The notes under the pieces were generated by a model. The model searched no databases. It was not told where the DNA came from and saw only the letters and a list, made by a program, of their open reading frames with translations. Both the position numbers and the translations under genes were made by a program. 49,407 nt of DNA, taken from the NCBI GenBank assembly GCA_002751075.1, contig NAOQ01000135.1:57053-106459 (forward strand), read 5' to 3'. This document shows, piece by piece, positions 10,201 to 20,308 of the stretch (within the stretch, counting starts at the first letter, position 1; every line of letters starts with the position of its first letter). This DNA is from Ichthyophonus hoferi. Lineage: Eukaryota > Opisthokonta > Ichthyosporea > Ichthyophonida > Ichthyophonidae.

Positions 10201-13200
10201 CATATATACATGTATGTTTATATTTTTATATACGTACAAAAATGGATCTTCATATATTTATACACATGTAGCTCTAGGTGTAGTTATGAATGCATATACA
10301 TTAATCTAAATACAATTAGAATAGTCATTGGTTAAAGTTTGCCACTATATTATTACAGGGAAATAGAGGAAAAACATAGAAAAAAAAATAGGTAGTAGCA
10401 TGAAAAGGAATATAAAATAGCAAAGGAAAAAAGAAAAGAGAAGGAAATGTAATAAAAAATAAAAAAAAGGTTCAAATTTTTCAAAATTAACAAAATGTAT
10501 TAGATATCGAAAACAGATAGCAAGGAGATTAAAAACAATAACTAAAAGTAAAAGCCATTAACAATAATGCGACCAAGGTGAGAAGAGAAACAAACATTAT
10601 GAAATCAGTATATAAATATCTGAAAATAATATAATTGTATAACGTGAAACAGATAAAAACATTGTATTTGCATATATAGACGTATATATATCTACAGGTA
10701 GTGAAGTATAATCAAAAACCATGAGAATATTAGCATCACTACAGAAGATAAACAAATACTAACTTAGGATATATATTTACGTAAATAATATATGGATAAA
10801 AACTCAAGAAAATAAAGACAACAAATTTTCATATAGATAAGCATTCATCCATTCCGTCACTTACCTTGCCATTCTCCTTGTACTTAGCCTCATTTTTTGC
10901 GGCCAATAACACCCCCCTGGGGCTCCACGAGAACTTATAACCTAGAGGGTTATTAGAGCACTCTGGGGCAGGTAGACCACCACAATAGCTAATAAATGAT
11001 AGTACCTTCCCTCCCTTGGCATGTACATCATCAATTACCTTCTTGGCATACAGATGGTCCACACCTATATGTAGGTATGTAGATAAATAACTATCAAGGT
11101 TAAACATGATTACTTATATATACTTGTACACATACAGGTACCCAATTATTTGTGCCCGACTTTCACCAAGCTCTGCGTGTATTTTAAATTATTAGAAACG
11201 TATATATACATAAATGTCATTGATATATGACCATAATAATTGTATGTATATAGGTAAATAGGTATTCTGGTGTGTATATGACTTTGCTCCCACATATATG
11301 TATATTAAAGGACTGGAGGGAAGTAGAGAGAAATTAGCTCACCGGGATCCACTCCAATCTCATTCATGACTATAACTCCCGCATCTTTAGCACTGTACAG
11401 TACATCAATTATATTTTAGTATTTCATCCAATAATTTGTCACTAAGCAGATACCAATACCTACAACGTTTTCCAAATATTTTCCTTCCGTGATTGGTTTA
11501 TCTGATTTGACAAAAAATATGAAAGATTACAAAACGCCCTTACACATACAGGAAAAGCAATACATAGGCCGTAGAGAGGGGCTAAACTGAAGAGGAAAAA
11601 TATATCACTATGAACGGTAGAAGATTTGTAATATGTATTAAATATTAGATCATATTAGATAACAGGATTATATATATTAATGCAAATCTAATTATTTCAA
11701 TAACATACAATGATGAAATTTAGTATATTATTATTTGATACGCTAAAGCATAAAAGTACATATATCTGAAAAAAAATATTAATATAACCATATTTACCAA
11801 ACCCCATCTATATTAGCCCGTATAAATCACAAAATTCGAAGCAGAATTAAATTTTTTTTTAAAAAAACATAACCATAAGCAATAAAAAGAGTTTTTAAAA
11901 GAAAAGAAAACAACTCAAGGGAGAAATATACAGGGTAATCTATACATACGCTTGATCGTAAGCTAACATGGCCGGAGATACGTAGCTGGTAGATACAAAA
12001 TTCTTAGAATACTTGACGGCAGCCTTGATGATGGTAGCATGATGGATGTAGGGAACTAGACTAGAGGTGATGGGCAGGAAGAGGCGATAAGATGATGGGG
12101 TTAGGTTGGAGATAAAATAACGGTCAAGACCGTAAAGGGAGAGAAGAGGGAAGAACTTGTAGAATAAAAGGAATAATGAGCATCATGGTATAAGAAGCGG
12201 AATAAGGTCAGCGATAATAATAAACAAATATAAATTAAAATGCAGAACTAGTATTTTTAAGCGGTATGCTTTGNNNNNNNNNNNNNNNNNNNNNNNNNNN
12301 NNNNNNNNNNNNNNNNNNNNNNNNNNNNNNNNNNNNNNNNNNNNNNNNNNNNNNNNNNNNNNNNNNNNNNNNNNNNNNNNNNNNNNNNNNNNNNNNNNNN
12401 NNNNNNNNNNNNNNNNNNNNNNNNNNNNNNNNNNNNNNNNNNNNNNNNNNNNNNNNNNNNNNNNNNNNNNNNNNNNNNNNNNNNNNNNNNNNNNNNNNNN
12501 NNNNNNNNNNNNNNNNNNNNNNNNNNNNNNNNNNNNNNNNNNNNNNNNNNNNNNNNNNNNNNNNNNNNNNNNNNNNNNNNNNNNNNNNNNNNNNNNNNNN
12601 NNNNNNNNNNNNNNNNNNNNNNNNNNNNNNNNNNNNNNNNNNNNNNNNNNNNNNNNNNNNNNNNNNNNNNNNNNNNNNNNNNNNNNNNNNNNNNNNNNNN
12701 NNNNNNNNNNNNNNNNNNNNNNNNNNNNNNNNNNNNNNNNNNNNNNNNNNNNNNNNNNNNNNNNNNNNNNNNNNNNNNNNNNNNNNNNNNNNNNNNNNNN
12801 NNNNNNNNNNNNNNNNNNNNNNNNNNNNNNNNNNNNNNNNNNNNNNNNNNNNNNNNNNNNNNNNNNNNNNNNNNNTAAGAAGCGGAATAAGGTCAGCGAT
12901 AATAATAAACAAATATAAATTAAAATGCAGAACTAGTATTTTTAAGCGGTATGCTTTGTATAAATCTATTCGTGTAGCTTACCTGACAACAATATCACAT
13001 TCTCTCACATGGGCTTCTATATCATCCTGGTCAGTAACATCACATCTTATAACTTTGATATTGGGCCTACCTTTGATCATATCTTGTGCCTTAGCAACAG
13101 TTAGGCTAGCTGTGCAGGTTTTGATTTATCAGTATTTAAATATAAATTACTGTTAATGAGTGGGTACAGATACATAGATATATAGCAATGTATTAGCTTA

Positions 13201-14041
13201 TATTGTAATCCTGAAGCAAATGCCGTAATAAAGCTCGAGGCAAAATAATGTACGGACAAAACAATAGGCTAAATATACAGGACAACAAAAAATACAATAC
13301 AATATATACACCTATTGGGATAAAAAAGGCAAAATTATATTTCCAAAATAATACATTGGTAGTGAAATCTTATTGGGTGCGTACATTTATTATTTTCCTC
13401 CATCCTAATATATATTTTTTGAACTTGTACCCAGGTTCTTGCTCTCCTTGATTTATTTTCTTGCTTAAATTAAAAGGTTTAGACCAACAAAATAAAATGA
13501 ACGATGTAGCAATAACTTGATAAAATACTGAGTGTGAGAAAGCTATAGCCCTAAGAGAAAAATAAACATACTTAATAATCAGTGGTGCACGCAGATAAAT
13601 TTCTTCAGTGGTTAACATTAAAAAAATATATGTAATATATAACTACCCTTATTTACCTATCACAATATGGTTTTCAGGGCGTCTGCTCATGTAGTCTACA
13701 AATGGTTGAGCCACCAGGCCAGCACCGACGAGAAGAATGTTACTGTGCTTATATATATAACGGAAAAGAAACATTTTAGTACCAATTTTGAAGTAAGTGT
13801 TTAATGTAGCAATCTTTTTTGTTACCAAGGCGGGAAAAATAATTTTCAATAGCTTATGTTGGGTTTGATTGTTTTCTAGCTTAATCCTACAACAACAAAA
13901 ATAAATCGTGTTTCAGGCTTTCAGTTTGAAAAACTAGACAACCTTTTATCTGTTCCACTACAGCTGTTCATGTCGGGTATGTTGCATTGCATTTACGAAA
14001 ACTAGCATGCTAACAGAAGAAGAAAAAATCACTTACGGCAT
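7279..14041 (-). CDS. Saccharopine dehydrogenase, stand-alone (Lys9/AASS C-terminal type)
   Basis: Twelve minus-strand exons: 14041-14037, 13742-13657, 13109-12983, 12060-11950, 11392-11343, 11064-10865, 10136-9969, 9714-9572, 9225-9145, 8942-8786, 8130-8037, 7394-7279. All junctions are GT-AG, phases agree, and the 1338 coding bases give 445 residues. The enzyme interconverts saccharopine with glutamate and aminoadipate semialdehyde using NAD(P), in lysine metabolism. Visible are the N-terminal Rossmann loop GAGLVAQP (8-15), SFISYCGGLPAPE, NNPLGYKFSWSP, GYPNRDS, YGPGERDMV and a C-terminal KEIYEPLLDIL, all matching the dehydrogenase half of animal AASS. Length equals yeast Lys9, and translation starts with MPNILLVGAG directly, so no lysine-ketoglutarate reductase half is attached. 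The first coding exon is only 5 nt (ATGCC). A false assembly gap sits in intron 3. Confidence 0.93.
12191..12958. other. Assembly gap (602 N) with identical 83-bp flanks
   Basis: N runs from 12274 to 12875. The 83 bases before it (12191-12273) are repeated exactly after it (12876-12958). The simplest reading is that two contigs overlap by 83 bp and were scaffolded with an estimated gap instead of merged, so intron 3 of the saccharopine dehydrogenase gene is really about 685 bp shorter. Confidence 0.85.
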
Positions 14042-14722
14042 AATGTCGTACCGGAATAATTTTGCAACGTAAAGTTTTGAGCTTGCACTTTAATAATCTA
14101 CACTAGCATAAAGGTGCTTGTTACTTTTTGTGTCTTATTTATATGATGAACGTGAAACGAAAAACAAAACAAAACACAAAAAAATTCAATATTAACCAAT
14201 AGAAGTATAGGTATATAATTGGCCAATAGCAATTGAAGATAAAATATTTTATCCTTTTTAATGTATCTCAGTTTTATCACATTTTTCTTATTGTATACTA
14301 TTTTTGGAGATTTAATATATTTACTTTTTTTTTAGCCTAAAGACGTAATTAAACCTCCTTATCATACTGCGATTTGTTTTTAGAAATATTTACAGTTATA
14401 TACAAAGAAGTTTGATGTAGAGTATTCTTTATTATATAGATGAGAAAGTAACTAAAACCTATGGCTATGGGAAAATTTTCAAACTGATAACCGTGAAAAT
14501 ATTCACTATCAGATGCCACCAAGCGCTTTCCTTTTTGTTGGGCGGAAAAAATCAAAAAAAAAAAAAATCAAAAAAAACATGTTACGCATATTCATATTAT
14601 TATTGCTTTAAACAAGCATTTTGGATATGAGGCGCTTTGGATCTGACCATAATATTCCATATATAATATGTATTTAAACCATTAGAAGATAAGGTTATTC
14701 GAATTGGAAAATAAATACAGTT
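14042..14722. other. Upstream flank of saccharopine dehydrogenase
   Basis: This holds the presumed promoter and 5' UTR of the minus-strand dehydrogenase. No coding sequence is evident; there are A-rich runs near 14555-14580. GGCGGAAAAAA at 14540-14550 is weakly E2F-like. Confidence 0.4.
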
Positions 14723-15014
14723 TGGCAATCCAAAATGATCTATCAAAATTGAAACAGCCAATGGTAGAAAATGCAGCAAGATAGTAGGCCATTTCAGATC
14801 ATATATTTTGGGCTTAGCATCTTGCATAAGGTGCATAAGGCAAGTCCTGCTGACTTGTTTAATGAAAACGTGTCTTATCATGTCTTATCATATCTGTACT
14901 CCGTGTATGCCAAGGGACACGTTAAAGCTCTCCTCAGTTTGGTATTCGCTCTCCCTCTAAACGAATATAGGTATCAGGAGCGCTCCTGTCTCTACTTATT
15001 ATTCCCAACATGGT
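14723..15014 (+). repeat. Dispersed repeat, copy 1 (+)
   Basis: First of four related copies within 14.7-18.1 kb. Shared blocks are an AATCCAAaatGAT...AAAaTTGAA start, AAGTCCTGCTGACTTGTTTAAT in the middle and an end AACGAATATAGG...CTACTTATTATTCCCAACA. The reading frame is not conserved between copies, so it is non-coding. There are no clear terminal inverted repeats or tRNA-like promoter boxes. Confidence 0.8.
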
Positions 15015-15625
15015 AGGAGAAAAAGCTTAAATAGTTTATCATGATAACAAAGCTTGGTAATTCTATTAACTCAACAATTTTAAAATGCTGAAAACACTTC
15101 ACCCCAACCCTTCATCCATTCACTGACCTCTACGCGTGGAGAATCAATTTTATTACACTTACACACTGCCTTCAAATCTGCATTTGAAATATCAACATTT
15201 CTAGCATTAAAGTGACACAAAGGTAACATGTAAAACGACTGGGTAACACCTATGCATGACCTCAGCTGTAAGTTGCTAGACGCCAGAGACTACAACAAAG
15301 CCAGAACCAGAGCCGGCAAACTTAGCCAGAGCCAGGGCCAGAGCCAGAGCGAGCAAGAACATTTAACATACAGTTTGGCGAACTATCTCCCATTTTGTTT
15401 TCTACATTAGGTGCCGTGCCACAGTCACTTCTGAATGTCATCAGGAATTATCCAGTTCATTTAGTGAACAAAATGCCTAGAGCTGATTAGTCAATATGTT
15501 AAGGTTCTTTTCATATTCCTTTTCATAATTTTTATGCCTTAGGCGAAATAATCCGCCTAGGTCACAGGAGGGTGTGAAAACAGGAATATTTAATTAATTT
15601 GGGTATTTCTTCATATAGCTATAAG
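15015..15625. other. Spacer with AGAGCC minisatellite
   Basis: Non-coding. At about 15298-15352 an imperfect short tandem repeat of (C)AGAGCC / AGGGCC units stands out by its high GC content. Nothing else is recognised. Confidence 0.5.
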
Positions 15626-15990
15626 CATTAGATATTATTAGCAATGCTTCTTACATATGTAGCCCGGTAAAATAGCTAGTACAAGCTGATATTAAACGGT
15701 AATCCAAGAGAATATATTAAAATTGAACCAGTCAATGGTAGAAATTCTGAAACATGAATAAACCATTTCAAATAATGTATTTTGGGGTGCAGATGGCACA
15801 TTGCTTAGACATCATGTCTAAGGCAAGTTCTGCTAACTTGTTTAATAATAAAGATATGCCTTAATATATATGCACTCCGTGTATGCAAAGAGATACCTTA
15901 AAACGCCTCTTAATTCTGTATTCTTTCTCTTTCTAAACGAATATAGGTCTCAGGAACGCTCCTGCCTCTACTTATTATTCCCAACAGAGG
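15626..15990 (+). repeat. Dispersed repeat, copy 2 (+)
   Basis: Aligns with copy 1 from about 15698 and also carries the upstream extension TATTATTAGCAAT found in copies 3 and 4 on the other strand. It ends CTACTTATTATTCCCAACA like copy 1. Confidence 0.8.
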
Positions 15991-16640
15991 TTATAATATT
16001 TTAAGCCTGTAAAATTAATGATAATTTCTCCACGTCTCATTGCCCATAAACATTTCCATAGCTTTGTTACTACCTAATATGCAAAGCCTATTTACATAAT
16101 AAGACTATGAAGTTTAAAGCCAAAGGATAATGCAAACTTCAAATAAAATTCAGCAATTTACTTGATGGCAGGCACGCTTTCGTAAATTCTTTTATCGGCT
16201 ATTGTTGTAACTGCAACAATTTCCACATATATTTGCTGCAATATATGTCATTACAAAGTTATTATTTTTACACTCATCATAATAAAAAATATATATTTCA
16301 ATGAATATCAATATTCGATATATTGTAGCATAAGCAATAGTGCAGAGATAGTTTAACACATAATTTTAATAGATAGGCCTTAAATTTTATATTTGCAAAT
16401 GAAAGAAAATCAAAACACACCAACACCATCAGTGAAATCATCAAGCATGGCCGAGATATGTTCGTATCCCAAAAAGCCCACTCATCAATATTATTTACTA
16501 TATATTTGTTCTAGATTTAGGTTGAAAATGAACACATAAAAAGTGCATGGAACCGTCGCTATTCTGACAGACCTTGCGTATATTTTAAGATCAGGCACAA
16601 GATTGTAATACGCAATAGACCTAAACGTTGGGTTAAACAT
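15991..16640. other. Non-coding spacer between inverted repeat copies
   Basis: AT-rich spacer separating the two plus-oriented copies from the two minus-oriented copies. No coding sequence, RNA gene or internal repeat is recognised. Confidence 0.4.
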
Positions 16641-16643
16641 TCT

Positions 16644-16986
16644 ATTGAAAAAAATACGTGGGGACAGGAACGTACCTGGGACCGGTGTTCATTTAGGAGA
16701 AGAAATGCCGAATTAAGGGAGGCTTTAAACTGTCCCTTAGCATACATTGAGTACAGATAAACTAAGACGTTTTATTATTAAACAAGTCAGCAGGACTTGC
16801 CTTACGCAGAATGCCTAAACAATAATTTATCTAGACCCAAAAACATATGATCGTTTATTATGGTCGTAGGACCTCTGCCCTTGCCTGGTTCAGTTTTGAT
16901 CGATCATCTTGGATTGTCATTTATAATAGATTGCACTAATTATTTTTCCAGAAAAATTTAATAATAATTGCTAATAATATCAAATT
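16644..16986 (-). repeat. Dispersed repeat, copy 3 (-)
   Basis: Reverse-complement copy of the family: AAACAAGTCAGCAGGACTTG at its core and TAATAATTGCTAATAATATCAAA at its right end. Its ...CACGTATTTTTTTCAA end has diverged from the CTTATTATTCCC end of the other copies. Confidence 0.75.
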
Positions 16987-17136
16987 ATTATAGCTATATT
17001 TAAAATATTTAAATTAATTAAATAATCCTATTTTAACACACTCAATGTAAAGAAAAACGAAGACAGTTGAGCAAACTGCACATTAAATGTTTCTGCTCGC
17101 TCTACCTATGGCTGTGCTGTAAAAGAGGAGTCAGCA

Positions 17137-17700
17137 TTAGGGTGATATGATTGGTTGGATGATACAGAGAGGCATATTGTGTTTGTGCTCTTTGAGATCC
17201 AAAAATACAGCCGTGGAAGGAAATGTTATTGGCCAATCGGAATTAATCCTACTCCCTACCCCAAAACGTGTATTAAAATTGACATTTGATTGTGCCAGTT
17301 CTTGTCTTGCCCCCATCATGAACTGATTGGTTTAAACCTTCCTTTGCAGCATATTTTGTTGTAGTAAAGATTTGATGACCGCCGTCATCGTATGATGTTG
17401 TGTCAATCATGCTTGCAAAGTGGTGTTATACAGAGTTAGTTGATAAGGCGTTGTGGGATCTAATGCAGTGGTGGTTGCAGTAGTAGTGACTCGCCGGCAA
17501 AGAGTGTAGGACCAATAACATGACTGAGTAATGTACTCAAGTGTGGTTGGGCATCTGAGGAGATAACATCCAACGATAAAGATTGGGCTGACAGTTTAAA
17601 AATTAGCAGAGGTCTGACTTAGAGTGGAAGCGTGACAAGGGTCAAAACAATAACCACATTCACTGACCAGGTGACCAGAGACGTGAGTGCCTGTCCTCTG
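17137..17700 (-). pseudogene. Decayed open frame, unknown family
   Basis: A minus-strand frame is nearly open over 188 codons, with a small number of breaks, and is richer in GC than its surroundings. Protein-like segments include SGHLVSECGYCFDPCH, ALDPTTPYQLTLYNTTLQ and TRFGVGSRINSDWPITFPST; the last 60 codons from an ATG at 17317-17319 are intact. I do not recognise the family. It lies between the two minus-oriented copies of the dispersed repeat, so it may be cargo of a mobile element or an old host gene copy. It is treated as a fossil. Confidence 0.35.
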
Positions 17701-17744
17701 CATTTAACCATTTTCCTCAAAAAAAATGATATTTTTCACCATCC

Positions 17745-18120
17745 TATCATGTCGGGAATAATAAGCAAAGGCAGGAGCGTCCCTGTAACCGTATTCGTTT
17801 AGAAAGAGAAGGAATGTCAAATTAACACATTAAGGTGTTTTAACGTGTCCTTGGCAGGCACTGGGTATAGATATGCTAAGATGTATTTTTATTATGAAAC
17901 AAGTCAGCAGGACTTATCTTAGGTTATCTTAGGCAAGATGCCTTAGCATTGGGTTTTCTAGATGCCAAAACGTACGATGAAATGTGGCTTACTGTAGACG
18001 TGGGCCTTCTGCCATTGGTTGGTTAAAATTTTATCGGTCATCTTAAATTACCATTTAACACCAATAGATTACACTAGCTATTTTTACAGAACGTAATAAT
18101 AATTGCTAATAATATTAAAT
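17745..18120 (-). repeat. Dispersed repeat, copy 4 (-)
   Basis: The longest reverse copy: starts with ATCATGTCGGGAATAATAAG, has AAACAAGTCAGCAGGACTT in the core, and ends at AATAATTGCTAATAATATTAAAT. It is closest to copy 3 in its right half and to copies 1 and 2 in its left half. Confidence 0.8.
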
Positions 18121-20308
18121 GATTACGACTTTATAAAGAAATACCTAAAATAACTAATTATTCATTTTAATCACCTTAAAATGAATGCGTACGTACCCGT
18201 GAAACATGTCTAGACTATTACTGATTGGTTATGAATATATTTTAAAAAAATAAAGAAAACTGTAGCAATAGTAACACTTGATATCTAAATAGATTTGAAT
18301 ATTGGGAGCACACTCTTAGAAAACATCTTCATTTCCCTCTACTACAGAGAGGTAGCCGAAAAATAATATTTTGTTTTAATGCATTTGAGCATACCTAATT
18401 CAAAAGGATTAGGCTGTGGTCCTGACAATATCTACTATATTACTTTAAAATGCCATTATATTAAAATGCTATAGTAATTGTGAATATCAAAAATCACCAA
18501 GTAGTCGTATTGGTATTTTTCGGCCCAAAAGATAGTAAAATGTTATTACTATTTGAACTATTGGTGCACGGTATTAGAATAATAGCCACTTGAAACAGTT
18601 ATCAAATAAATTTGGTCGGCTTCACATTTATTTAGACACCTTTCTTTCCTTTCAGGAAATAGACATATAAAGTATGTTTTCCTAATACAACTTTAATATC
18701 CGATCTTGATCGAGACGCGATACCATATTTTAATACAGCTTTGTACATTTATGGGTTACAAAAGACACCGTTAAATTGCCTATATAGTCAAAAAGCTTTT
18801 ATTATACCAACTAGTATAGTCTCAATAGCCATTGAAAACTTAGGCAACAATGGAGAAAAGAGCATATTAATATGTGCACATATTTAATATTTGTTCGTTA
18901 TGGAAAATACACCTTCATACCCAAGCAATATAATGTATAAACGGTCTGAACCAATCGGTAATGTCATTATTAACGAATAAGTACCAAATATACTATGTCC
19001 TAATAGTAGCATCAATGTTTTTTTATTAATTTCAACAAATATTATAGAAATTTAAAAAATAAAATTATTTTGTATTTATTATTTATAATATTCGACAGAG
19101 AAGTGACACAATAAAAGTATACGCTGCTTAGTATTAACATGCAACTCTATCTACGGCAATTAGTAATAATCTGATGTAGCTTAATAAATAATTTAACCTT
19201 GGAATGTAAGATCGTAATTTGGCGGGAACTTAACTGAGCAAATTGGGCTGAGGGAGGTAAAAATATTTTACCAAATACAACAAAAACAAAAACGCGTGAT
19301 ACGATGCTTGCAGGACTAGCATCACTAACATAGTTATAAAAGTATTTTGGTTGATAAGAGATTTATTTTATTGGAGGATGTAATTCTCAAATGGAGATTT
19401 AGAAAAAGCTATATACAATTTGAACATGTATGTTGTGTCGAGGCGCACACATTCCCATTTGCAAGGCTTTGGTGACGTACCAATTTCTTACATTTTATTT
19501 ATTTTGGATATACTATAACTAAGCCCAAATAGATTCTACTTTTGGTGCCAGTATTTCCAAAAAATATATAACAAACAAAACAGACACATGATTAGGAATA
19601 TAAGCTGTGGCCCATTGACAGTTTAGGAGTATGCTATTCTGATACAGTTATCATAGCTTAATGATAGATTGCTTAATTTATTGTGATTAAGAAACTCTAA
19701 AAATACATTTAGGTGTCGTCCGTGTAATAATTACCATTATTAAATAAAATCCGAAAAAACTGCGCCAGAAATTTATTAATAAAAAATTAGTTACCTGTTT
19801 TATATCATTAATAATTATTTGCATTTTAAAATTTTTTTTTTCATTTCAGCAAAATGAGAATTACAATAAAAATGTATTCGTCATAACCATATATTGTAAA
19901 TAACATTTGATTGGACTATGTTTGATCAATAGAAAACATCTGCACATAAAATCATATCACACAAACCATACAATTAACCAAATTTGGACAATATCTTATT
20001 CAAACGGGATCTTATTGCTGTAAAACATATTACGACGCAGCCTTCCACATTCTTTTGTTATCTCAAGAGCCTTTCGGAAGTAACGTTTGTGGATTAGCTG
20101 TGTTTTCTATAATCATACATATTTTTCTCGTGGTGGCGTGGGAACTATATAATAAACCATATAGCTAATGTAGCTTTGATTGTGCATATATTTTATTTGC
20201 TAGATGCAATGCAAGAAGAGCATAGACGCGACATATAAGCGTAACTGTGCAAAAAAAAATCCGATCATGTGCACTCATCGACGACTTTGATTAACCGAAA
20301 CTCTACCA
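18121..20308. other. Gene-poor upstream region
   Basis: AT-rich, non-coding as far as I can tell. It includes the presumed promoter of the membrane-protein gene: TATATAATAAA near 20146 is TATA-like, about 160 bp before the ATG. An E2F-like TTTGGCGGGAA lies at 19217-19227. No RNA genes are recognised. Confidence 0.4.

Noticed and set aside
12235-13156. Long open frames across the first N block
   Set aside because: They exist only because Ns translate as unknown residues. The true exon there (12983-13109) belongs to saccharopine dehydrogenase on the minus strand.
14771-15016. Frame in repeat copy 1, and the similar frame 16559-16747 in copy 3
   Set aside because: The frame is not kept in copies 2 and 4, so the repeat is non-coding.
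14723-18120. tRNA-derived SINE or LTR pair interpretation of the four-copy repeat
   Set aside because: No A-box/B-box pair, no poly(A)-like tail, and no recognisable coding region of a retroelement between the copies; left as an unclassified repeat.
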